Of a DNA stretch of 64,000 nucleotides, positions 8,970 through 21,478 are shown piece after piece (position 1 is the stretch's first letter; each line of letters opens with the position of its first letter). Below the pieces are notes generated by a model. It worked only from the letters and a program-made list of their open reading frames with translations. It was not told where the DNA came from and ran no database searches. This DNA is from Syncephalastrum monosporum B8922. Lineage: Eukaryota > Mucoromycota > Mucoromycetes > Mucorales > Syncephalastraceae. The stretch spans positions 62,001 through 126,000 of the forward strand of contig JNEN01001232.1 of NCBI GenBank assembly GCA_000697355.1, in the 5' to 3' direction. The translations under genes were made by a program, and so were the position numbers.

Positions 8970-11086
8970 TTATGATCGTTGCACCAAAGTAGCGTTCCTG
9001 CCGCTCCAGGCGGTTGCAAGTCCGATCGCACTCTCTTCGTCCGCATCACCGCCCGCCATGCCCTCCTCGAGACAGACGGCCGACATCACTTGACCGAATC
9101 GGAGACTATTGCAATAGTCGGTGGGAAAATGGTCGTTCAGGAAAAAGGGGAAGAGCAGACGAAAGATGATGCGGAGCCAAGATTCGTTGGGAAGCCGCCG
9201 AATGACATGCCGGTTCAATAGACCGGAGAGATGGAGGTATGAGATTGTGCGCACAGGCACTGGCTCGTGCGTCTTTGGATGTGGGGGGGACAAGGGGATA
9301 CCATGCGAGGCATTGATGTAGACTAACGTGCCTGGAGGAGTCCTACATATCAGGTTTACGTCCAAATGTCAACAATCAATAAGAAGCTCGGAGGCCGGCA
9401 ACTCACTCGTATTGATGGAACCAAGACGGTGGTACACGTGCGACAATGTCTAATTCATGAAACGATCACCAATGATGTCAATGGCCCTTTTGTTTTCTAT
9501 TGTTTCCATGCTCTTACCATTATTATACACATGGTGATACATTTTCTGAGAGATGTCGATGGGGAAACATCGCGTGAACTCGGCATTGCCGATCTTAGGC
9601 TGGCCATAGGTATACAGACCGCCGAAATACTGCAGGAGCGGGCTATCGGTCTGCAGCATCTTGGCAACAAAAACTTTTTTTTTGTCATGTCAGTCGGTGC
9701 TTCTCATGTCAGACATTGAACGTACTTGTGCCTAGAGCGCCACCCAAAGAATGGCCGGCCACATACAGCCGCTTCTTTCGAGGGGATAGACCCCCACCCG
9801 CCCCTTGTTGCTGCTGTTGATGAGCGAGCGACAGGATCCAATCCTCGGCTTGACTGAAGAGACTGTGTGTTCGGACATCGGTGTCATGTCCTGCCCAGCT
9901 TTGGTCAATCGGGTCCGCCACGTGGCTCAGGAACTGCGCGGCTGCAAATTGACCGATCTTCATCGCAGCTTCGAGGGTGGATGAGATAGTGCGATACAAG
10001 GACGCGGCATTGAGCTCAATATGCAAGGTTGACGGTGAACGACGAGGATCTGAGGGTTGGTGCGCGTCATGATGGCCCATGGCATCCCAGAAGCCTTGAT
10101 GGACCTGACCCATGGGCTTGCCGGTATCTGATTGGATATCTTTCATGTCAATGCTGAAGTCGGTGACGAAATTCTGGATATTGAGCGGGTTGGTTCTATC
10201 GGTTGGATATCAGCTAAAGTCATGTTCGAAAATTTCGATTCCACATACCCGCGAAAAATGAGAAAGATCTCGTCTTGTCTCTCGATAATATAGGCGCACA
10301 CGTTCTATACATAGAATCAGAGTGAGCCGGGGACGATTGTTCCAGACAGGCACTATGCTACCTTGTAGGCGACGGGCAAAAATGAGTGGTCAACGTCGAA
10401 TCCGTCTTTTCTCAATTCATGCTGGACAATATGGACGTCTTCATAAGCGAGTTTACTTGCGACAGCGAGGGTATAGGCAATGCGGCTCGAGTAGTTGAGC
10501 GGTAACTCTTTATGCTGGTCTTCTTGATCCGACTCGGGGATCAAGCTGAACGTCGGGTCGACGGTGTTGACGATCGCTGAGAAAAATGATGGGTGGAAAA
10601 AAGGAAACAAACGAAGCAAAAATTGAGCCCGACATCTGACACAGACACTTTGTTTCTTTGTCTCATTTTCTTTTTTCCCTTACAGTAATTGGTCTGACTC
10701 GCATGACGCCCGATCAAACGGCTCAGCAAGGCGCGCATGAGCTGGTCGCTGACAAGAAGCACCATGAACCACACAAAGAAGTTGGCTCGTACCAGCGCTG
10801 CAATGCAAGGGCCAACCACTTTTGTCTGTGAGACACGAGACACGATGGGTGAAAGCACCCGATTGAGCCGTCCGAGGGTGCGTAAAAGGAAAGGCGTGCT
10901 GTGCTGAACAACCTTGAATGTCACGAAGAGCAGGATCGCAACGCACATGACAAAAACCGAGATTGCATAAAGAAACGCGCCGAGTTTCAGGTACAATTTC
11001 CAGCGTGCGTATAAGCCGGCCAAGGCCGGGATACTGGCAAGCACAAGAGAAATCGTGAAATAGAGAGGCGTCAGTCCCTGTCCCAT
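8970..11086 (-). CDS. Class 3 (alpha/beta-hydrolase) lipase with N-terminal membrane segments
   Basis: Seven exons: 10684-11086, 10362-10576, 10249-10304, 9726-10195, 9518-9673, 9407-9449 and 8970-9342, giving 571 residues. The first ~125 residues are hydrophobic with about three membrane helices (around 5-30, 35-62 and 95-120), so the enzyme is probably membrane anchored. The catalytic core shows FRGTNPLNIQNFVTDF (oxyanion loop), the nucleophile elbow AGHSLGGALGT near residue 372, YTYGQPKIGN, YNNDIVARVPP with the expected Asp, and GTLVYINASHG with the candidate His. This triad and order are those of Lipase_3 (Rhizomucor-lipase-like) proteins. It probably cleaves acylglycerols or phospholipids at an internal membrane. 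All splice joints keep frame. Confidence 0.92.
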
Positions 11087-11828
11087 TTTGGCATGACAAT
11101 GAGTGAGAGACGAGAAGAATGGGAAGCGAGATGTTGTCGGGAATAAGCACCAGAGGTACCGTATATGTGTCCCTTCTACTTTCACATGATCCTGTAACAC
11201 AAGGACCCCAAATCTAATAAAGAATGCATTCGTCCATCATGGTAACTCATCACTGCATAGAGTGGGCACCCTTCCAGAGCATACCAACCGGGTGACTTTA
11301 TGAACGGTAGCTAAACAATAATCCGGTCGTCAGTATCGGCTACTGGCCTATCTTTTTCTCTCCTCAAGTTGGGCTTGTAGCCATGGCTCTCAGAAGCAAC
11401 GAGTTTCGCGTGGACGAGCGTCACCGTGGTTGCCATGACAAAATTTCAAGGGGAGGGGTTAATACAGTACACCTGTTATCACAGCCTTCATCGCTTGAGT
11501 AAGTACGGCCCGTCGAGATGTATGGTGGTACCAACAATATAAATTGCAACATGCTTGCAAACAGCATTTAGTTGCCAAAGAGCGTTTTGAAAGACTCAAT
11601 TAATCACCCTCATGTTTCGTGCGTGTGGTCATAGCACACTACTTGGCGCTGCTTGTATATACTTGTGTATACATATAAAGTCAAATATACTAGAAGATAG
11701 ATGTAACTTTTTTACGCTTGATGAGACAATTATAAATAAAAAAGCTGTACAGGGAGAGAAAGAGAAAAAGGCGGATGGGTATAACAGATTTTAGAGAGAT
11801 AAGATATTATGTGCGTGATGTATGTGAT
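11087..11828. other. Intergenic, no gene seen
   Basis: About 740 bp between the lipase start codon and the G-alpha stop codon, both genes being on the minus strand. It should contain the lipase promoter and the G-alpha 3' untranslated region. No coding frame is supportable. Confidence 0.5.
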
Positions 11829-13379
11829 TCACAGCATGCCTGAGTCTCGCAAGGCATTCTGCAGAAGTGTTTCTTTGACAGCAGCGAAAACAAATCGGAT
11901 CTAATAATTAGGCACTTGCATGAGTTTCTACTTTAAGCCCCAAAAAGATGTCCGTACTTACATTAGAGGTGTTTGTCGCCTGCGTTAAACTATACCAGGT
12001 AAAGGGTGAGTCTTATGAGAGTATCAGGAAAAAGAAAGACTTACTGAGGATATATGTTCAGTTTGGCTCTGTTTGTTTGTAAAAATCTCCACAAAATGTA
12101 TTTGGCTGCTTTGTTTGCATCTTTTCCTCCTTTTTCGGCTGATCAGTTCACCTGTGCCACACACCAATCTCACCTCCTTGGGTGTTGGTTCTTACCTCCG
12201 TAATCGGGAAAGTACTTTTCCAGTGGCACGCGCCCCACCTTGGCCTTGAACAGATCCACTTTGTTTAAAAAGAGCATGATGGACGTATGGAGAAACCATC
12301 GACTGTTCACAATAGACTCAAATAATGACAAGCTTTCCAGCATTCGATTCTGATAGAAAGTGTCGTTGTCAGTGACCAGACGAATCTCCACCCTCCCAGC
12401 CTTATCGGTTTACCTGCCGTGATTCTTCGAGGAGTACTTGGTCATACTCGCTCAAGGCTACACAAAAAATAATCGATGCTACCGAGTCGAAACAATGGAT
12501 CCACTTGCGGCGCTCCGACCGCTGACCGCCTACGTCAAACATGCTGTGTAGCAGGATTAGAACACGCAGAGAAGAAAGAAAGAGAGTATTTGGACATACT
12601 GGATGAAAAGTCCACCCAGCTGGAAGTGTATCTCGGTGATACCTGTAGATTTGAGTCTTGCCCGCAAGACGTCCTGCTCGGTGGGTATGTAGTTTGGGTC
12701 GCCTATGCGACGTATCTCTGTAAAAAAGCTAAAGCCATGGAATGAGCGCACGTCCAGCAGATTCAGTGCTACGTACTAGGGGGCTGAATCCATCAGATAA
12801 AACTCGTGGCGCCTTTCCTCGACACATTCGGACGCGGTTCTGTCTGTCCATAGCGTAGCAATAGCTTCGACAAGATCGGGGCCCAGCTCGAATTTAGGAT
12901 CACCAGGGATCTGGTAGTTGAGGATCCGCTTGGCGTTTTCCTGCAAATTACACGGCGCAATTGCGAGAAACTTAGTTTATCATTCTTCTTTCTTTGTCTT
13001 TTCCATACAGTGTTCTCTGGAAACTCAAACTCGAGTGAGAGGTCTAAAATGGCTTGGGACAATGCCTGAGCCGATTCGACAATATTGCGGTAGACAATGA
13101 TTCTCCAAGAGAAGAGCTCCTGCTTGGTGTAGCCGTTCTGGTTAATGATCTTCATTTGCTTGAGGATGGTCGATTTGCCCGATTCACCGCTGCCTGCATA
13201 TGCGTTACCAAGACAACCCTCGGTGAGTAAGCGATACACGGGATTATGAAGAAAGCATTACCCAGTAAAAGAATCTTGTATTCTTTTTCTCGACGACCTC
13301 GGTCGCGTTCGAGCTGCTTGTCAATTTCCGAGTTTTTCTGCACCTGGTTCGTCTGCTCCTCAGTATGGCACAGGCCCAT
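11829..13379 (-). CDS. Heterotrimeric G-protein alpha subunit
   Basis: Nine exons: 13262-13379, 13009-13193, 12777-12940, 12600-12728, 12414-12543, 12196-12349, 12045-12138, 11962-11989 and 11829-11900. Together they encode 357 residues, the usual length. The start gives MGLCHTEE, with Gly2 for myristoylation and Cys4 as a possible palmitoylation site. GTPase motifs are all present: P-loop GSGESGKST (usually GAGESGKST), [14 protein letters not shown] (switch I Arg and Thr), [16 protein letters not shown] (switch II), FLNKVDLF (NKxD) and [19 protein letters not shown] (guanine-binding TCAT-like motif). The tail ends [11 protein letters not shown] and lacks the pertussis-toxin cysteine at position -4. 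It links a seven-transmembrane receptor to a cytoplasmic effector; which one is not visible. Confidence 0.95.
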
Positions 13380-16300
13380 GCTGCGGGAAAAGGGTTGCAT
13401 AAAGTTTAAAAAAAGTTACATAAAGTTTTCGAGAGTATGACGGCAATGATGATCGGCGGATATACCTTTGAAAGCGGAATGCCTGGGGGAGGTAAAGTTG
13501 GAGTAGTTTGGTACGGACGATATTCATGATGAAGTACACCACCGGCAGCAAGATACAATGAAGGCAATGATCGTAGATGACACGTCAATATCACTCGTGC
13601 TGCATGCAAATTGGCCCGTTGAACGTTCTGGTGTTTTCTCTGAAAGTTGGCAAAGGTAATAGAAAAGCAGAAAAAAAAAGAGAGAAAAGAGAGGCAAGGG
13701 AAGCAAGTGAGAAGAGAGAGAGAAAACAAAAAACGGGAGGGTGACGGGAGGAGGTGAATGACGAAAGGGTCCCCCTCCCACGCAGAAATATGACATACAA
13801 AAAGAGCGAGCAAAAATAATAATATGGCTTTGGGTCATTAATGAACAAAAAGAAAATTAGAGCGATTCCTACAAACGCTCCTAGAACCAATCTCACAAGA
13901 CGATCCAGTGTCGGTGCGAGAGGAAAACGGTTGGGTTGGGCGGTTGGACCGTCTCCCTTCTTGGCTGCGCCCTTGCCAATTAGGGCAGTAACAAGCATTT
14001 TTCCACGCACGGAGTCAAAAATGGGCCCATCCTAGCAGTAACCCCTTCCAATCGCGCTCTGCCCCCTTTCTACCTTTTATGTGTCCCTTTGACAAAAAGA
14101 AAGGATCCGTTGAAATACATCAATAGTAATTATAGTGATAATATGACACATTACATTACTATTCACATTAAAGTGTGGGGTTCCCAATGATCAGCATGTT
14201 AATATTTCACCGTTCCTTCGGAAGAAATACGGCGCCATCTACATACATACACAGGCTCCCCGTATTTACATCATGTGAATCCGCATACTTAGCAAACATT
14301 TTTATTTTTAACAAGTATCCTGAATGTACGTATGGCGACTGTCCGTGCCTTTTCCTGGAATTCTCGTCCGTTCAGGCGAGACATGGCCCAGTCCTATAAA
14401 ATATTTTTTCCCGTAGATATGGGTACCAGACATGCATCGATGGCGTATGTATGCTAACCTTCTTCTTTATTGTGGGGTATCACACTTTGACACCGCCATA
14501 TTACTTTAATTGAGATGATCTGCCTCTCGTTTCTTCTCACTCGAAACTGTGTGTTACTATCCATTACTGCTGGTGTTCTTCCATCAGATTTAATCCCTCC
14601 TCTTCCACCACCTCCACCTCCTCCGCCTCCTTCTCTTGGCCGAAACATCCCTGTCTCAATCCATTTGTGTGAGTATCAGATGTACTGCAGCAGGAGGGAG
14701 ATAACAGCGCAAGTTTAGTTCCGTTAATGGTAGTGTCTTCAATTGTTGTACTGGTGAACATCATGCATGCTTTTATAAAAAAATTAGTCGCAAGTCTATC
14801 ATAGATCCCCTGAAGAAGGCTTCATCTTCCACTGTGTCACATCTCCTTCATCTCCTCGCCTCCTTTGTAACGAAGAAAAGCAATAATGTACAGTATACGT
14901 CTGCAGCTGCTGCTGTCGTTCAGAGTAGCGTGTAATCACCACATGTAGGTCCAGAACATGCACGGTTTGCGGGGTCTGCAGAACGATTTTTATTCTGCCC
15001 AGAACATGGGAAGACAAGGGACCAGCAATAAGGAAGAGAAAAAGGGCGACATATCCTGAAGTGAGCGCTTTCATGAAGGCCATGCAGAACCAACTTTCTC
15101 ATGTATTATAAGATACGGAGATAAAACTAACGGCATATGTGTTTGGTTTTGTTCTACCCTTCTTAGGCTCTCGTGCGCGCTTTTCTGATTCAATATTCAG
15201 TCTTTGCATGCAAAGAACATGATCGACTATACACCTAAGTACAGTAGACAGCCAAGTAACACGGACATTTCACCGTGGAATGTAAAGGTGGCTGCTACAT
15301 GCATAGCTTAAATTAGTTGACCGGTGCATTTTATCTGTAACAACTACATATGTGGGAGCAAGTTTAAAATAACTTCATTTCGGCTGCTTATCGCCTATGG
15401 CCCTTCTTTTTAATCACATGTAACAACGCAGATGTAACGAGGCAAATGTAACATGTGAGTAATACTGTGTTTTGTCGCGCTGCAATTCGTGGTCGACCCT
15501 ATTTGCGATAAAGTCCCCTTGAAATGCTCTTATGGAGCATTGCTCGAATTTTATTCATATTTTGGACTTTCCGAATCAAATCGGCCTTTTTTCAACTCAT
15601 CATAAGCGGCCTGACTCTGTCCCAGATATTGATGTTATTTACGCTTTTGTACTTGTGGATTCTATATTTTAAAGCTTTCTTATGAGAGCCTTGGAAATGC
15701 TGCTCAGGTGCTGACTTATTAGATCACGCTTCGCCTGCGGGAAACTGTATGTACAGCGTCAAAATGGGTCAGATTTCTTTATTTGCAGATGAAATGCAGT
15801 CCATGTAGTTTTCTTTTCCTGAGATGATGCGGCTCAAGCATCAATTCAAAATCTGGAGAACAGGAGTATATGCGCAAGCACCCCTGGGAACACTGGACTT
15901 TATAACTTAGCCATGTTGTACTGCTACAAGATAGCAGAGTGTCACGTGGAATTTCAATGTATGCATGAGTAATCAAAAGTGAGGCATGTATGCATGATGT
16001 GGTTCGTATGTCCGGCTTTGTATGGACCCTTTCTTTTTTCCAAATGACAATGTACCTGTATATGAGGAAGATCGGTTTACATATTGTCGTGTTTCACTTA
16101 CGTCCATTATCCAAATACAGGACAAATGGAATTCTTATGCATCCATATACTCTTATTCGTAAAACAGTGCCTGACTTAACATCACGAAAAACAAATTCAA
16201 ATAGCCTCCCTGTATGAGAGATAAAGCAAATGATGCCCGTATACGCAGATCCTAGATAATATTCCGAATACCTGGATGCTGTATGTGGATCATTTTGCTT

Positions 16301-17001
16301 CGTGACTCAAGTGAAACTCTCCCGCGCGGCATTATCCGCCATGAAGAAAGCTTAATGGCTATACAAGAAAATGTCCCTCTCTTAAGTGAAAAAAAAGGCG
16401 TATAAGACAGGATGATATGTGCTATCAATGGTATACTCATTGAGCCAACCGGTACAACAACCAGACCGATAGGCGGGGCCGTCCTGCGCCGTCGAAGCGA
16501 CTGGAGACCCTGAGCGATTTCGTAAAGCATCGATCACCGAAGCACGGGGTACAAGTCGCAGAAGAATACACGCGCAAACGTGCATGAGAATGTGTCTTTC
16601 CCAACCTAACAACAAACACCAAGAAGCACTGGCTGCAGCCAGTGCTGTGGGTTAACGGGCGCTGACTTTCCAAAGAGGACTTAATCTCCGGTCAGGAGAG
16701 CCATTCATTTTTTATCATGAACGATTTAACGCGACGCACGAAAATCGGGTGATAATACGCTTTAGAGCGCCAGAACTACTTCTACTATAGCTGAATACTT
16801 AAGATGTTTATTCTGCTCGTAAGATAGTGTAGACAACATAATATGACATCCAGGGAGATAAGATGTCAGTTGTACGTGTGGCTTGTCGGTGTTCGAATGA
16901 CTGGGTGGTGCCGGGGGGGTCGATTTGGCTGTGCTTTTTGTTTTTCCCTTCCAGCCACCCCCACTCTCTCTCTCTCACTCCAGCCCAAGAGCCTATTCGC
17001 C
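13380..17001. other. 3.6-kb spacer between divergent G-alpha and QCR9 genes
   Basis: Long AT-rich spacer with short frames only. It includes a purine/pyrimidine-skewed tract at 14590-14635 and one weak candidate small gene at 14799-15083 (listed separately). Both flanking genes point away, so it should hold two promoters. I recognised no transposon ends or transposase motifs. Confidence 0.5.
14799..15083 (-). CDS. Weak candidate small secreted protein
   Basis: A 94-residue frame starts MAFMKALTSGYVALFLFLIA and is followed by GPLSSHVLG, which looks like a signal peptide. The rest has no family resemblance. Just after the leader, another frame reads a Cys-containing stretch (ANRACSGPTCGDYT), so an intron may switch frame, but no splice pair is compelling. 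It could be chance. Listed only because of the leader-like start. Confidence 0.2.
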   Translation of the reverse strand: MAFMKALTSGYVALFLFLIAGPLSSHVLGRIKIVLQTPQTVHVLDLHVVITRYSERQQQLQTYTVHYCFSSLQRRRGDEGDVTQWKMKPSSGDL

Positions 17002-17258
17002 ATGCCTGTCGCACGCACTGTCTACAACACCATCTTCAAGAAGAACTCGGTCTTCGTTACCACCGTGTTCGCTGGTGCTATCGGTTTCGAAATGGCCTTC
17101 GACACTGCCAGCAACAAGATCTGGGATGACCTCAACAAGGGCGTAAGTTGACCACATTCGCCAATTGAACTCGTGCTGAATGATTCTTATCTTTTCATTT
17201 TACTTATTGGGGCGCGCAGAAACAATGGAAGGATATCAAGGACAAGTACGAGAACTAG
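17002..17258 (+). CDS. QCR9: Ubiquinol-cytochrome c reductase (complex III) subunit 9
   Basis: Two exons, 17002-17142 and 17220-17258, encode 59 residues, the typical size. The product is a single-span inner mitochondrial membrane subunit of the cytochrome bc1 complex. The sequence starts MPVARTVYNTIFKKNSVFVT, continues with the hydrophobic span VFAGAIGFEMAFD, and ends DLNKGKQWKDIKDKYEN across the splice site. This is the classic layout of the UCR_UQCRX/QCR9 family. The 77-nt intron has GTAAGT and GCGCGCAG borders. A CT-rich tract lies just upstream of the ATG, as in many fungal housekeeping genes. Confidence 0.95.
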
Positions 17259-18152
17259 GTCTTATCGCTCGCTAGAATCCAAATCCACACACACACATAA
17301 AATCATGGAAAATAACAAGCGACCTATTACCTGTCCGTCCCAAAATGGATCACCACCGACTATCGTCGACACGTACTAAAAGTTTTGCAGGATGCTATGT
17401 GTATAAGTGTTTGCTACGAGTGGAAAGCTAAGGGTGAAAACGGTAATGCACGACCAAATAAACGGCGTTCGTTGTACTTTTGGATGGGTGCATGTGTATA
17501 TTTATGGAGCGGGAAGAAGCCTTTAAAGATTCCGATTCGTTGGGTTGTATGCACATACATACTCACGCGCTCCTGTGTTGCAACTCCATGATTTGCATTT
17601 GTATGTCTGGCATGTGTGTGTGTGTGTGTGTGTTAAAGGCATGTTTAGTTACATGTTGGTATGAGTTTATCTTCTCTCTCTCTCTCTCGCTCTCTGTCAC
17701 AATCGGTCTCTGACAGTATACGTGTGTATACGTGTGACAAAGGCCCCCAACTCCCATCAGCCCCTATTTGAGTGGATGAGAGGCCATCCCGTAACACTGG
17801 TTCTGGGCCAACCTACTTTTCTAAAATGTCTCGATGAAGATAAATCTAGTAAAAGCCAGATTGAAGTAAACGGCAGGCTGGATTGCCCCGGGTCAAGTGA
17901 GTGCGATTAATCGGGAGCGCAGCGAGAGGGGGGAGAACTCAAAATGTTCGCTGGAGGTCCCACATATGGAAATTTAGAAAATCCTCGAACGATCCGCTTT
18001 TTTCTCTTCTCTTCTTCACTTTTTCTCTTGTTTTTTTTTTTTTTTGGCTTGCGCTTTGCCTTCCGCCTCTTTCATATATACTCCACTCCAGGCGAGGAAA
18101 AAAGACAAATTGCAAACCGCAGATACGCGCATCGCCTCTCCTCATTGAAACG
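17259..18152. other. Intergenic with simple repeats; HSF promoter side
   Basis: About 890 bp between QCR9 and the HSF-type gene. It contains a (TG)10 and a (TC)n microsatellite and a pyrimidine-rich stretch with a T13 run near 18030-18045, upstream of the HSF start codon. No gene is supportable. Confidence 0.55.
17613..17632 (+). repeat. (TG)10 microsatellite
   Basis: Ten perfect TG units in the spacer downstream of QCR9, followed about 40 bp later by a (TC)n tract at 17671-17698. Confidence 0.9.
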
Positions 18153-19848
18153 ATGATGCATAAAGTACCAGACGATGCGATACCGAAAGCGGACCCTTCT
18201 GTGGCAACCTTTGTCAAGAAATTGTGGATGTGAGTATTTTTCACCTCCTCCTTCCCAAAGCGCTCTTCTATTTTGGGCCCCAGTTTCTGGAACGTATGAC
18301 CCTTTACATAACACCTTCTCCTTCTGTTTGTTTTTCTCCTCTCTCTCTACTTCTCGTCTGCACGATATAGTATCATCAATGATCCAACCAACGGTGACCT
18401 CGCACACTGGTCAGACGACGGCACCATGATACGTATACCAGAATCGGCCACCTTTGCGAAGAACGTTTTGCCGCGTTACTTTAAACACAACAACTGGCAA
18501 AGTTTCGTACGCCAGCTAAATCGTATGTCATCCTATCTCTTTTTCTTCGTTATGTTTCGCCATGCGCCGCCTCCCATGCATTCATTTATTACCGCGACTA
18601 CTCTTTCTATCTTTTCTCATTGTCAGAAAGGGGATTCTTTCCGTATGCTTGGAACGGAACGGAGGGTGATGGGTGCTTTACGGCGTGAAGTAGTGTGCAT
18701 TTGTGCATGTGCAACACACACGCAATACAACGCGATGCACCTTCCTTCCGCGGCCACACCTTTCTTTACTTGTCCCACGTCTATTTGCCCCGCGCGCGCC
18801 ACATTGTGTATCTCTCCCGCATGTTCGCTCACTTTAATTTGTTCGCTTTATAGTTTACGGTTTCCGAAAAATATGTCGCACGGAAGGATACACATTCGAT
18901 ATCGACGAAAGAAACCCGAACGCCGCTTGGCAGTTTCGACACGATTGCTTTCAACGGGATCAGCCTGCGCTCTTGCAAAATATCCAGCGTCGTACAGGGA
19001 CGCCCATAACCCAGCAGCAGCGTTCGCTGTCACCTGCACGTTCCGTTAGCTCGTCCGACCAAGAGACCAGCTTCACCCAAAACTCGCTTCTACTGAGATT
19101 ACGCGCCATTGACGATTTGGTTAACAGCATGGAAAAACAACGGTCGCAAGTACAGGACCATATAGAGCAGATGCGTTTAACACAAGCAAGTCAAAATGAG
19201 GCAAGTGAACCCATATAGGAAGATAGAACTCGATTAATAATACTTCTTAGCTTTTACAGAAATTGTACAAATTATTTGAATTGGCCAAGTCGTCGCTGGC
19301 GAATGCATCACGTATGTATATATCACTATATTGGAAAATATCTCATGATCCATTTCTCTTCTTGCGTTTGTAGGCGGCAATATTCCTCATTGTAGGTCCA
19401 TCGTACCATTTGTACAAGAATGTCCAAATCCACATACTTATTTGATGCAGCTGATGCGATAGGTAGCGCCACTGAAAAAGACGCCAGTGCCGATTTCTCA
19501 CCTACGACAGCAGCAAAAGATATGAGACGCGACACTACCGCTTTAAGATTCACTGCCACCGCCACTGCCACTACCGCCGCTGCTAGCAGCAGTGGGACTA
19601 GTACCAACAGTAACGACAACAGCAACAGTAGTAGCAGCAGTAGTAGTGGTGCTCATAATTATGAGACTACTGAATTCCATGGATTGCGAAAAAGACCCGA
19701 GCCAATTACCCTTCCAGGTGATCCAAAGAAACGTCGGATCTGTTTGCCATCCATATCCGAGGTGATGGCAGCACACCCAGCACCCAGCGCACCCGCCGAC
19801 AATCACGCTAATCGATCTACGACGGCACACTTTGACACCCGTCTATGA
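18153..19848 (+). CDS. Heat-shock-factor-type transcription factor
   Basis: Exons 18153-18229, 18371-18522, 18854-19200, 19260-19311, an optional 18-nt exon 19374-19391, and 19451-19848. The product is about 342-348 residues. Residues ~15-110 are the HSF winged-helix DNA-binding domain: FVKKLWIIINDP, WSDDGTMIRIP, LPRYFKHNNWQSFVRQLN, LYGFRKICRTEGYTFD and FQRDQPALLQNIQRR. A heptad region follows (LLLRLRAIDDLVNSMEKQRS to EKLYKLFELAKSSLA), suiting the trimerisation coiled coil. The tail is Ser/Thr/Asn-rich with a short basic element DPKKRR. A 331-nt intron splits the domain right after FVRQLN. The next intron has a GC donor. It probably binds nGAAn heat-shock elements or related sites as a trimer. 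Confidence 0.9.
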
Positions 19849-21442
19849 CGAATTCTGTCTTATAGCATTTTTCACCGCAACTAAGCAATATCGCCTTTCA
19901 CAAAACGCATATATCCATTTGCTTTACTACACCCACACACACACACACAAACATACGCATACGTTCCGTCCTTTCTAGTCGTAGCTCCACCTATATGCAC
20001 GCACGTACTGTGTTTGGTTCACACAAAGAAAAAAAAAAGAAAAAGAAAAAAAAAGAAAAACATTTACCTAATGTAAAATCCATCGATCAAAAATTTGGAA
20101 AATAGATAAGCATTTAATCAGTAGGGGAAAGAGTATGCAGAATTCCACAGAATGTGTATAGTATCTTGACTCTTGAGACATCTCCATTCCATGAGGGGCA
20201 TGGGTGTGTATTGAATTTTGCAACTAATGAAGTAAACCTTACAAAGAATACTAAACAACATTTGGGAGGAGTTTCAGTTTCAGTTAAGGTTTCTCCTTGC
20301 ATAGCTTACCTTTGCCTTTTGTTCTTCACTCCTACAGCATATAGTAATACAGCAGATCAATCCTGCAAATGGTCTTTTTACGTGAACCCACAAATAATCA
20401 ATTTCAGTGCTAGGCCGGCGTGGCGCGTCCGGCGGTGTGCCTGAAGTGATGATCCACTAATCCCCAATCCTATTCGTGTGCTTCCACTGACCAGATAAGC
20501 ACAAACCGAGGTGATGCTGCTACCAAAAGCACTACATATTACACCATGTACCACTACTTACTGCTTTGACGTTCTTCTACTTCCTCTCAGCTCTACTATC
20601 AACATCATGACCAACGTAACGGCGCGTAAGATTGGTCTTTACTCTGTCTTATGCTAGAGCCTAAGTCGACTCACAGGACTCATGCGGCATATATAGAATG
20701 TGTACACTTCACATCCACGCCCGTTCTTGTCTGGAGAGATGAGAATCCTTCCATCCTACATGTACTGCAAATAGTTTAACAGCTACCGCTGGATAAGATG
20801 TATATTTCGTGGTATGTATGTTGTGTTTCTATGATTCAAGCACAAACTCAAAGACCCATCAGATGAAAATAAAGATCGACTTATAAAAAAAAATATCGGC
20901 TCGTTGGAAGAGTTCGCTATCCATGCTGTGATAATTGAGCGCGCTAACAGGGTTGTACAACTACAAATATAAATTTATTTCTGCGGCATCCTTATGTCAG
21001 CGAGTCCGTCGATCCTTTTCTTATTTATTGCGGTATACGTTACCGGAGACCTTTGAGCTTTCATATCCTCTATCACTTACATAACGGTAATGTGACTTCC
21101 TCTTTCTGGATAGCCTATAGGTCATCGGCTGATACTTCCCCCTTTCCTACATTCATTGGAAGAATAGGACAACAGCTACAGCTGCACAAAGCAGAGCAAG
21201 AGACAACACTTGATTAGGGGTTTCCATGGTTTATTCTGCTGCAAGCTAAAATAACAATAAGCGAACGTTCAGAACAAACATTGCGTGAATCCTACATCAC
21301 CGCCCATACTCGATATTAAAAAGCGATATCAAGACGAGCCCTATGATGCTCCACTTCAAATTTCAGCTTCGTATCTGAAATCAATTGCTCTTTGTCCCCC
21401 CTCGTCCTTCCTTTTTGTATCCTCGCATTTTCTCTCTTTCCT

Positions 21443-21478
<36 letters not shown>

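Noticed and set aside
12777..12940. Apparent frameshift in G-alpha exon 3
   Set aside because: One frame runs into a stop (ATC TGA), but re-reading the bases showed that the correct frame gives [20 protein letters not shown] without a break. The exon is intact.
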